64,000 nucleotides of DNA from Dactylis glomerata (lineage: Eukaryota > Streptophyta > Magnoliopsida > Poales > Poaceae), in contig QXEO01002089.1 of assembly GCA_007115705.1 (NCBI GenBank), positions 1,635,035 to 1,699,034 of the forward strand, read 5' to 3'. Each line of letters begins with the position of its first letter. Positions within the stretch are counted from its first letter, which is position 1. Positions 46,193 to 54,967 of this stretch are shown one piece after another. Below the pieces are notes generated by a model. The model worked only from the letters and a program-made list of their open reading frames with translations. It was not told the DNA's origin and made no database searches. Both the position numbers and the translations under genes were made by a program.

Positions 46193-47686
46193 TGATGACC
46201 CACAAGTATAGGGGGTGTATCGTAGTACTTTTGATAAATAAGAGTGTCGAACCCAACGAGGAGCAGAAGGTGTTGATGAGCAGTTTTGATCAAGGAATCA
46301 CTGTAAATACTAGCAAACAGGTTTTCAGGGGTATTTGGTAATACGAGTAAATAAAGTGCGAGTAAATAAAAGACAGTAGTAACAATTGCAGCAAGTGGCC
46401 CAATCCTTTCTTCGGCAAAGGACAAGCCGGTTGTGTACTTATAATAACCAAACGTTCTCGAGGACACACGGGAGTTTCTGTCAAGAGCTTTCGCTTCATA
46501 GAGCCAATAGTATTTATTGGTTTGATAGGTGTTATGGGGGTGAACCTGTGCTAGCGCACTACCCTTACTAGGATAAATACACACTTGTGATTATACCCCT
46601 TGCAAGCATCCGCAAATACAAGCAAGTAATTAAGATAAATCTAACCACAGCATTAAACTCTAAGATCCTACGCTCCCTGGTGCAATGGTTTCCCAACGGA
46701 GGTTTAGGTTTCTGTCACTCCAGCAACCCCACAATCGGTAGCCAAATACACAATGCATCTCACTAGGCCCATAAATGGTGAAGTATCATGTAGTCGACGT
46801 TCACATGACACCACTAGTGAAATAGCACCACAACAATATCAAACCATTAAATATTTCTCAACAATAATTCACTAATAACATCTTGACTTCTCCCATGTCC
46901 TCAAGAACTAAACGAACTACTCACAAGACATCATATGGATCATGATCAGAGGTGAAATAATGGTAAATAACAATCTGAACATAAACCTTAATTCAACGGT
47001 TCCACTCAATAGCATCAACTACAAGAGTAATCAACACCGGGAAAGTTTCCCCTATGAATATAACAAGATCCAACTCAAGATGTTACAGCGGGATGGCGTG
47101 GTGATGGTGGAGATGAAGGTGCTGGTGATAGAGATGATGATGATGATCCCGATGAAATCCGGTGCGATGGTGATGACGATGGCGACGATCTCCCCTCTTC
47201 GGGAAGGAATTTCCCCGGCAGATTTCTCCCTGCCGGAGAGCTTTCTCTCTCTGGTGTTCTCCGCCCCGCAGAGGCGGCTGTGTCTAACTCTGAGCCCCCC
47301 CTTGACTTAGGTTTTCGGGTACGCGAAGGGGCAAGACCAGAGTTTGGCCAGGGCTCCCTCACACAGGGCTGGCGCGGCCAGGGGGCTGGCCGCGCCACCC
47401 TGGCGTGTGGGGCCCCCTGGCTCCTCTCGACTCCTCCTTCTGGCTTCCTGAGTCTTCTGGGAAAATATAATTTCTGGGTATTTTTATGGATTTTCCTGAT
47501 CTTCAAAATATGGTCTCTTGATGGTCCTTTTTCCAGCAGAATTCTGACTCCGGCAGCAACTCCTCCGATGATCATCAAACATGTGAAAGCAAAGGAAATA
47601 ACATCAGTATCATGTCTAAATATGAAATATATCAATGAATAACAGTAAATTATGATACAAAATAGTGATGCAAATTGGACGTATCA
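46193..47686 (-). repeat. E4 5' LTR
   Basis: 1494 bp. The minus strand starts TGATACGTCCAATTTGCATC and ends CTTGTGGGTCATCA. A perfect GC hairpin (arms of 12, loop of 4) lies at 47370-47397. No clear TATA box is seen at the place where E1 has one. Frames of about 120-186 codons within it are leader sequence, not genes. Confidence 0.92.
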
Positions 47687-47691
47687 CAGGG

Positions 47692-48847
47692 GAAACTATA
47701 CAAGAAAATCATAACTGGCGTTCTACAGCGATGCGTCACCCCTCAAGAAGGGAAAGACATATTAAGAGATATCCACGCAGGAGTGTGTGGGCATCATGCT
47801 AGCAGCAGAGCTATTGCAGCTAAAGCTTTTCGTGCAGGATTCTACTGGTTAACGACCATTGAAGACGCAAAAGAGATAGTCAGAAGGTGTGAAGCATGTC
47901 AACAATTTGCATCCCGACCACACGCACCAGCAGCAGAGCTAGAGCCGATACCATTATCCTGGCCCTTTGCACAATGGTGTCTCGACATGGTAGGAAAATT
48001 ACACAAATCCTGGCCAGAAGGTCATGTCTACATGTTGGTGGTAGTAGACAAGTTCACTAAATGGGTAGAAGCAGCCCCGGTAACAACCCAAGATTCCACA
48101 GCAGCAATCAACTTCATCAAGTCTATAGTATTTCGCTTCGGAGTACCACACAGCATCATAACAGACAATAGGACAAACTTCACATCGAAAGAGTTCAAAA
48201 GCTACTGCGAGAGTATGGGAATCAAACTGAAATTCGCGTCTGTAGCACATCCAAAGACAAATGGACAAGTCGAGAAAGCCAATGGCTTAATATGTAATGG
48301 GATAAAAAAGAGGCTATTAGAAGCCCTGGAAAAAGCCAAACACGCCTGGGTAGACGAGCTACCCTCCGTACTTTGAAGTCTTAGAACTACGCCTAATGCG
48401 GCTACCCAAGAAACCCCCTTTTTCCTGGTCCATGGTGTAGAGGTCGTGCTTCCAGTCGAAATCACCCATGAAGCCCCAAGAATTGCGGCTTACGACGAAA
48501 CAACCTCTACAGAAGCACTTCAAGATGATGTTGATGCTCTCGATGAAGCAAGAGACGTAGCACTCGCCAGAGCTACGCAATACCAGCAAAGTCTACGAAA
48601 CTAACATAGTAGTCGAGTTCGCCCACGTTCTTTCGTGGTAGGAGATTTAGTCTTACGACTCAAACAGGACGGTCATGGCAAATTAGAGTCCCCATGGGTG
48701 GGACCTTACATCGTGACAGAAGTAATACTAGGAGGAGCTTATCGACTACAAGATAAGAAAACAGGGAAAGACAAGAGCAACCCGTGGAATGCAGAGCAAC
48801 TACGGCGGTTCTATGCGTTGAAGGAGTATGGTGACAGGAACTTTTGA
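47692..48847 (+). pseudogene. E3 integrase, two in-frame stops
   Basis: Resumes the E3 pol frame after E4 (GKLYKKIITGVLQRCVT). Zinc-binding region: HAGVCGHHASSRAI and CEACQQF. Catalytic core: LDMVGK, VVVDKFTKWVEA, IITDNRTNF and NGQVEKANGL keep the D-D-E residues, with Gly replaced by Arg after the second Asp motif. Stops are TGA 48374-48376 and TAA 48602-48604. The same frame then has a C-terminal domain (VGDLVLRLKQDG, WVGPYIVTEVI) and ends at 48845-48847. Confidence 0.88.
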
Positions 48848-49218
48848 GTTATAACCCTCTGACCCCAGAACATGAGGCCACATGTCGGGTTCTTTGGGAC
48901 AACTTGACAATATGTATAGCACGTTTCTATTTTCCACTCGGGGGCTCTGACCCTCGAGTCGTATGAAAGAAAGTAAGAAATTATCGAGATCCCATATTCA
49001 TGATTATTCGCGAATTCTTACAAGGTTGTTCACAACCCGATATTTGACAAAAAGCAAGCACAGTTCAAGGCAACTCGCTGGTAAATTAAAACATACCTCG
49101 GAACACTGATTAGTTCCCATGGTCTATCAATAGATAAACAAGGTGGCACAAAATAAGGTTCACCATGAGTACTAATTACATGAAACACGCAAAGATAGAA
49201 CTAGAACAAAAGATTACA
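48848..49218 (+). other. E3 3' region between integrase and antisense ORF
   Basis: Non-coding. Contains a polypurine-like CTCGGGGGCT at 48937-48946. The minus strand would be the 3' UTR of the antisense ORF. Confidence 0.5.
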
Positions 49219-49803
49219 TCAAAGGAGCATCAACTGAAAGTGTACTTCAGCCTCGTACTCCTTCTGGCACTGAGTACCATCATAGATCTTCACATCAAAC
49301 TTCGATGTACCGCAGTGGTAGTCAAAGATCATGAAAAACCCTTGGTGGAGGTCATGATTTTCAGCAAACTGGGACTAGCCACCCCTGAAGTACATCTCGC
49401 CGCATCCATCGTACCATACCTCCACTTCATAGGGAGTTCCTCCTCCAAAGTGTTCGCGAAGAATTGCTTCACGAAGTTCCCGTCCATCCATGAACTTGGT
49501 AAATTTCAGCGGCACCCGCTGAATCTCACGGCATTGAGCGCCGGCGATGCAGAAAAAGGAGTAAATCTTGGGAGGAGGAGGAGAAGCATTATGCGGAGCA
49601 GCACTAGGACCTAGAGTAGCAGCAGATACCTTGGGCTTGTTCTTACTCCCCACAGGGCGGCCAGGGCGCTGTTTCATGGATACGGACGATGAGGCCACCG
49701 TAGAGGGGTCTTTGGATTTGTTCTTACTGCCATGAGGGCGGCTGTGACCCCGTTTCTCCATCTGCGCACCGACGTTCAGGTGCGCACCACTAGCATCCAC
49801 CAT
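49219..49803 (-). pseudogene. Antisense ORF in E3: AT-hook-like segment plus B3-like DNA-binding domain, one in-frame TAG
   Basis: The frame opens at the ATG at 49803 (MVDASGAHLN), meets TAG at 49375-49377 after 142 residues, and continues in the same frame for 51 more codons to TGA at 49219-49221. Residues 17-29 (KRGHSRPHGSKNK) and 44-58 (KQRPGRPVGSKNKPK) resemble AT-hooks; the second has the GRP core that binds the minor groove of AT-rich DNA. From residue 95 a B3-like pattern is seen: IQRVPLKFTKFM, LREAILRE, YEVEVWYDGCGEMYFRGG, then after the stop SQFAENHDLHQGFFMIFDYH and KFDVKIYDGTQCQKEY. The stop sits where B3 domains usually carry a Trp. It lies antisense to the 3' region of a Tat element, a lineage in which antisense extra ORFs are known. 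The B3 assignment is from pattern only. Confidence 0.7.
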
Positions 49804-49887
49804 GGAGGATAAGTGCTTGGTGAGAAAGCCCTAGATGAGATGCGGGATACGAAGACGATACGGCGGAGGAAGTTGGTAATGAAGGAA

Positions 49888-49896
49888 TTAGGGTTT
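49888..49896 (-). promoter_or_regulatory. Telo-box near the predicted start of the antisense transcript
   Basis: The minus strand reads AAACCCTAA about 21-29 bases downstream of the TATA box. In plants this motif is common near the start of housekeeping and translation-related genes. A second partial form (CTAGGGCTTT) lies closer to the ATG. Confidence 0.45.
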
Positions 49897-49916
49897 TTCC
49901 CTAGCCAAACATGCTT

Positions 49917-49924
49917 TATTTATA
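49917..49924 (-). promoter_or_regulatory. TATA box of the antisense ORF
   Basis: The minus strand reads TATAAATA, 114-121 bases upstream of the ATG at 49803. A transcription start about 30 bases downstream would give a leader of roughly 85 bases. Confidence 0.5.
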
Positions 49925-50958
49925 AGTAAACTTTTATGGGCCTCAGCAAGTTAAAGGTCCAAATAAATCTACGGGCTTTTATATTTTGCCTCGAGCAGAA
50001 AATAAGACAGTGACAGCATATCAAAGACAAGGAAAAGACACGGGTATAGTTATAAGGAGGCAAGCGCAATGTGGACGAACAGTGTAGAAGTGTGTCACAG
50101 AGCACAATGCACCTCGTCATGGACTCGGGGGCTCCTATCACCAGAAGAGCGGGAAGAGTATTTAAGCACAATCGTGCCAAAACTATCACAGGAGAAAATT
50201 TACTGGCGACAGTATATATATTTTGAGCCTATACCCAAAAAAATTCGGCTATAGCCTCGGGGGCTACTCCCATCGGGAGCACTGGTCGTGCACCCGATGA
50301 TAATGGATAAATCTGAAGAAAAATAAAAAGGCGCAATCGACTACCTTTCGTCGACAACAAAACTTCGACTTCATTGTCGATAAAATAAAGATCGATTACT
50401 CCCATCGAGAGTTATTTATGAGTTATCTAAAAGAACAACTCGAATATTTTGTATATTTCAACAGTCAAACAAGGCTGCGACATATGATTCTCGAGTTGCG
50501 TCATCGCGGCGAAATTTGAATGCCATGATTGAAACATATCGTGAAGGTAAGACCCCAGGATCCGTCCTGTGTGGCCTGGTATACGCACATGAATGCGCTC
50601 TGCTAGTAATTATCTGTGTCTACGACGCGAAGAAAATCCTGGTGGACGCACTGGGTACCCTGAGAACCACTGGAACTCGTTCTTTGCAAGTCCTAAATGC
50701 GGCAAAAGAATGGATTTGACCAGTTTCCCAGATTTAAGTCCAAGGGGATTGAATTTGAAGTAGGTGACAAGTATCTGCTCCGGTAGTTAACTGGTCTCTT
50801 GATCCATCAGAGTTGTCAGGCTTGATCATCAAAACCCGTTGCGAGATAATATAATGAAAGATGTTTATTTTTGAATACAGGAAGAAGAAGTCGAAAGATT
50901 TATCAAGTCGAAGATATGAAGATTTGAGATTCAACCCGAATCTACAATTCTGGTAGAA
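49925..50958 (+). other. E3 3' non-coding region before the polypurine tract
   Basis: No gene. Contains polypurine-like CTCGGGGGCT copies at 50124-50133 and 50256-50265, the latter inside CGGGGGCTACTCCCATCGGG, and several lines of TCGACTTCG-like repeats near 50330-50420. Confidence 0.5.
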
Positions 50959-50971
50959 TCTCGGGGGCTAC
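50959..50971 (+). other. E3 polypurine tract
   Basis: TCTCGGGGGCTAC directly before the 3' LTR at 50972. Confidence 0.65.
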
Positions 50972-51304
50972 TGACAAGGGTATAGATAATAGAGCCTGTT
51001 ACTTGAGTACCCCTGAGGCCCGTTAAGCTAGGCCCAAATGTAATCCTAGTCGAAATATGAGTTCATGTCGTATACCGATGTTGTAATATGTATTGGACCC
51101 CTCCCGTTCCTTGAGACCTGGCCACCTATATATAGGGGCCAGGAGAGGACGGCGAGGGACAGATTGAAAGCAATCCAAGTTAACCACCACGTTTACTTTC
51201 GATACACACCTTGTTTGACTGATTTTACCTTCGAGTTATCCGATGCCCTACTCCCCCGATCCTAAGTCCTTCATCCAGGACATTTGTCGAGTTAACCCTC
51301 GTCA
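50972..51304 (+). repeat. E3 3' LTR
   Basis: 333 bp, TGACAAGGG to CCTCGTCA, with TATA sequence CCTATATATAGGGG near 51125-51138. About 15 differences from the 5' LTR by eye. Confidence 0.92.
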
Positions 51305-51309
51305 GCCGG

Positions 51310-52083
51310 TCTCTACTAGTTTGGTGGATCTCGATCCATCTTCTAGTCCAAGCTGCGAGTCGGGGAGGCATAGTTGCCTGTGAAAAGCCGAGCCGATTGG
51401 CGGGCAATGGTGGTGGTCTACGTCGTTACTTTGATGAAAGCATCGCTTCTGCATCGACTATCGATCTGCTCGTGTGTCTCCAAGGGAAACCCTAAGATCT
51501 GGCTTTCCGGATCGGACGATGGTGGCACTGTGGTGTCTTTTCTCTCTTGGGAGCATCATTCATGGAGTGGCGCTGGAAGAAGAGACAAATGGAGGAGAGG
51601 TCAAGTCATGCCTACCTGGCTGGGGCTACACAAAGTCATGCTTGTTTGGTAGGTACTACGCATGACTAATCTTCCATGGTGGTGTTCACAATAGATTTGA
51701 CAAGGGTTTTGTGGATCTCTATCCGGAAGGTGGACCAGCGGATTGATGGTGGTGACGACTTCTAAAGTGAGGGCACAATGCTCTCGCCATGGGTCTGCTA
51801 TACCGGATGTGAGCTCCTATTTTTGCCATAGGGTGACTTAGTGGATGCCCCCGATAATTAGCTGGTGGGGTATTGTTTCCGCTTTTAGGGTAGAGGCCTT
51901 GATGGAAGTTTGCTTCACCCACTGTCGGGTTTCTAGGTGTGATGTGGTGGCTTCAGATTTTGTGATGTATGCTCTTGATAGAATGACATTTTTTGTTGTT
52001 TATTATTAAATAAAGAAAGCCGTATAGATCATTTTGATGCAGAGTCTGGGCTTCCCTCATTTCGAACAAAAGAAAAGAAAAAA
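51310..52083 (+). mobile_element. LINE-like 3' end, right piece
   Basis: Non-coding sequence ending in AATAAAGAAAGCCGTATAGA, a GATGCAGAG motif and an A-rich tail (GAAAAGAAAAAA), as in grass LINE 3' ends. With the two upstream pieces it forms an element of about 1.3 kb having leader-like and tail-like parts but no reverse transcriptase. A clear target duplication was not found. Confidence 0.55.
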
Positions 52084-52282
52084 GTGGAGCTGATTCATCT
52101 TCGGTTGGTGTGGCTATTGATGATTTGAAAGCTCAATTGTGTACTTCCTTTTGTACTTATCCTACAAGCGTGAGCTTAACAGACCAGCCCACGAACTAGC
52201 TTGAATTGGGTGATCCAATTGTTTGGTCTTGCGTAGGGCAAGATGCCTTAATAAAGAGTAGTTAGCATAAAACAACCATATT
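52084..52282. other. Short spacer, nothing recognised
   Basis: No gene or repeat recognised. It could be the old host sequence into which the LINE-like element inserted. Confidence 0.4.
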
Positions 52283-53424
52283 TCAGGCTAAATGTATCAA
52301 AATAGTACCATTTTATGTTTTGAGAACATAAATCTACCACTTTCTAGCAATTTTTTTTTGCAATTTGCACAAATCACAGATTTAAATCCAATTGACACTA
52401 AATCTGACAGCAGGCCCCACTTGTCAGAAGGTAACATGCCAAAAACAAAGTTTGTTTTGCTGAGGTGGATATGGCCCCACCTGTCAGCCTAATTCAAAAA
52501 ATAAAATATCTAAAAAATTAAAACTATGTCTTCTTTCGGGTCCTGGAGCGTCGACCCGCCGCCGCCGCCAAGCCCGTTGCTCACCGCCGCCGCGCCCCCT
52601 GCTCGCCAACTCCCCCTACTTGATGCGACCACCGCACCCTCCTGTAGTACACCATGGAAGAACTTTGGCCTCCCTTGGAGAAGGGGCGACGCCAATGACT
52701 GTTCCGATGCCGACCACGCCCCGTTCCTCCCAAGACCCAGACCCCTGATCTCCTTACTGCGCCTTCCCTACCGGTGATAGAGTGTCTGGTCGTCATCGGC
52801 CTGGCCCGGGACTGGCTCCACCGGCAGCAATTGCTCGCCGGAGTTGGTGGTGGTGCTCCTGTGATGGTGGCGCACGGTGGCCTCTCCCTGCGTGCGTTGG
52901 TGGCGGCCTGCTTTGCGTGCAGCGCCGGGTCGATGATGACCAGCACCGTGTGGCTAGGCGGCCTCTCCAGTACTCCCCTCCGTCGATGTCGACCAGCGCC
53001 GGGTGGCTAGGCGGCGGCCAGTGGCGTACCGTGGACGTGCAGGTTTGAGCTCGCGGTGGACGCGCAAGTCAGAGTTCGCCGCGGACGCGCAGGTCAGATC
53101 TCGTGGAGCTCGCAGCGGCTGGCGGCATACCGTGCGGCGGCGCGGGGCGGTGGTAGGTGCTTCCTATACTGGAAGGAAGAAGATGACCCAGTTTAATATT
53201 ATTTTACATATTAAAAGGTTTTTTAAGTGGATTGATATGTGGGACCACGTCTACCTCAACAAATGACCTCTTGTTTCTGCCACCTCAGCGCTGACATGTG
53301 GGTCCCGCATGTTAGAAACGCTGTAATTGGATTTAAATCTGTGATTTACGCGAATTGCAAAAAAATTGCGAGAAATTGGTAGATTTCTGTTCCGAAAACA
53401 TAAAATGGTACCATTTGGGGAGGA
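52283..53424. mobile_element. Inverted-repeat-bounded element with GC-rich cargo (MULE-like candidate)
   Basis: The left arm (about 52290-52440) and right arm (about 53270-53420) are inverted copies of about 130-150 bp and roughly 80% identity. Shared landmarks are GTACCATTTTATGTTTT, AAATCACAGATTTAAATCC and a GGCCCCACTTGTCAG/GGACCCACATGTCAG pair. Between them lies about 0.6 kb of GC-rich DNA with overlapping short frames on both strands, none recognised. Long terminal inverted repeats around GC-rich cargo are typical of Mutator-like elements that captured gene pieces. No flanking 9-bp duplication could be fixed, so the class is uncertain. Confidence 0.55.
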
Positions 53425-53900
53425 ATTTTCGGAACCGAGTTTCACTGGAACCCAACTCGGCAGCCAATAGGAAGGCGCGCATGTGGGGTTGTGGGTCCCA
53501 TGGTGAAAAATCAATGTATTTTTCTACTATGTATTTTTTAGTTCAAAAAATTCCGAAAAAATATTTGCATGTAGGTAGTGCGAACGCATACATATGTACG
53601 AAATTTGAAACTGAAATATGTATATATTTATGGCCTGTATAAAAAAGACAAAAATACATACTGTACGCGTGTAAGTTTCATTAAGTGTAATTTACTATAA
53701 CTTAGTACTGACAGATTCACATGGGTATCAATACAACCCCGCCATTATTACAGCATGGATCTCCAACGACTTACGAAGAGGTGTGATAACTGGACCTTCG
53801 ATCCAAACTATGATATCCAGTACTATTTGATACATTTGGGCTGAAATGTGGTTGCTAAACCATAACTACTTCCCTAATAAAGCATCTGCTTCCAAAAAAA
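53425..53900. other. AT-rich spacer, no gene seen
   Basis: No reading frame or element recognised. Its composition resembles degenerate transposon sequence. Confidence 0.35.
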
Positions 53901-54259
53901 AATGAGGCCGAATTAGTTTCCGCCATTTGTCCTTCACTTTCGGCCCAATAATCTGTACCACCAACAGTCGTGGCGGGCCATGGCCACCCACCTCCGCCGC
54001 CTTCTCCTCCATCTCTCCACGTCGCCGGCGCCGCCTAGTCCCGGCCACGTTCCGCTCCCCATTCCCCATATCACCTTGGACAGTTATCCTCCTCGCGGCG
54101 GCCACCGTATGCCCCGCCTCACCGCGCCCCAGACCTTTCAGCAGAGTCAGCGGCGCGTGAATGGGCCCAGCCACGGCACTGGAGACGGAGATGGCTTCTC
54201 CGGCGGCGGGGAAGACGGGTAATGACGGAAACGATCGACGCCCTTCCCGCCGCGGTGTT
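53901..54259 (+). other. GC-rich stretch upstream of the ABCC pseudogene, possible new first exon
   Basis: Contains ATGs at 53980 and 54161. The frame from 54161 (MGPATALETEMASPAAGKTG) runs without a stop into ABCC-related sequence at about 54260. Its first 33 residues do not resemble an ABCC protein. It could be a newly acquired leader exon or chance. Confidence 0.35.
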
Positions 54260-54417
54260 TTTCAGAGGATGATACAGACGATGGCATCGTTCTCCCGGAT
54301 TGCCAAGTTCCTTGGCGTTCCCGAGCTGCAGGATGTTCAGCATGGCAGGAAGCGTTCCGGCGAGCACGATACACTGAGCAAGTCTGTGAGTTTCTCATGG
54401 GAGCATAAATCAGATAA

Positions 54418-54710
54418 GGCCTAGTTTGGAAGCAAAGTTTATCAAAAAAGGAAGTATTCTAAAACCATAGTATTCACATGCCTGGACAACATATACTTCA
54501 GTTTTGGAGAATACTTCATTTTAGGAAAAAAGAGGTCATGACTGAAGTCTCTAATTAGGCCCAAAAAATGAAGTTTTAGAGGATACTTTAGTTTTTAAAA
54601 CTGAAGTATTCACTAGATCCAAACGCTTTAAAGTATTTGATACTTCATTTTTTCTAGAGACCGAAGTATTCACAGAATACTTCAAAATTACTTTGAAGCC
54701 AAACGGAGCC
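54418..54710. mobile_element. Tourist-type MITE inside an ABCC exon
   Basis: 293 bp with imperfect inverted ends (GGCCTAGTTTGGAAGCAAAG and its counterpart ending AAACGGAGCC) and a 3-bp duplication TAA at 54415-54417 and 54711-54713, as in PIF/Harbinger MITEs. Without it and one TAA, the ABCC frame reads straight through from HKSDK to VEMATICGEV. Confidence 0.85.
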
Positions 54711-54967
54711 TAAATCTGTAGAGATGGCAACGATATGCGGCGAGGTCGGGTCGGGCAAATCGACTCTTTTAGGAGCTGTTCTTGTTATCTGCGACTGTGA
54801 GGTATGCTTATACACTATTAGCTTATTGTTACATAAGTAGATTCGCTGATGAACTGTTCGAAGTATGATCGGGGCTAACAGGATATGATTTTCTGCTATT
54901 TGGAAATTATTATCAGTATCGTTCATGAGAAAAGGGCAATGCCATATGCTGAGTGTACACATCACTT

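Larger units (their letters stand above)
27724..47686 (-). mobile_element. E4: Athila-lineage retrotransposon with nearly continuous gag-pol
   Basis: Reverse orientation. 5' LTR 46193-47686 (1494 bp). 3' LTR 27724-28242 plus 37944-38791, split by E5. TSD CAGGG on both sides. Gag, protease, reverse transcriptase, RNase H and integrase lie in one frame from 46078 to 41351, broken by only two stops. A further ORF (40479-41012) lies after pol. The reverse transcriptase motif VFMDDFSVYG and the tRNA-Asp-type primer site place it in Athila. LTR divergence over the first 519 bp is about 2% by eye. Confidence 0.92.
15690..51304 (+). mobile_element. E3: Tat-lineage Ty3/gypsy retrotransposon carrying an antisense ORF
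   Basis: LTRs at 15690-16015 plus 22679-22686 (334 bp, split by E2) and 50972-51304 (333 bp). The probable 5-bp target duplication is GCCAG/GCCGG with one mismatch. Without nested insertions the element is about 9.0 kb. Order: LTR, primer site, gag, protease, reverse transcriptase, RNase H, a second RNase H, integrase, then a 2.1-kb 3' region with a minus-strand AT-hook/B3-like ORF. A second RNase H before integrase and an antisense extra ORF are known features of the Tat lineage. Coding parts carry many stops and frameshifts, so this copy is dead. E2 sits in its 5' LTR and E4 between RNase H and integrase. LTR divergence is about 4-5% by eye, the oldest in the nest. Confidence 0.9.
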
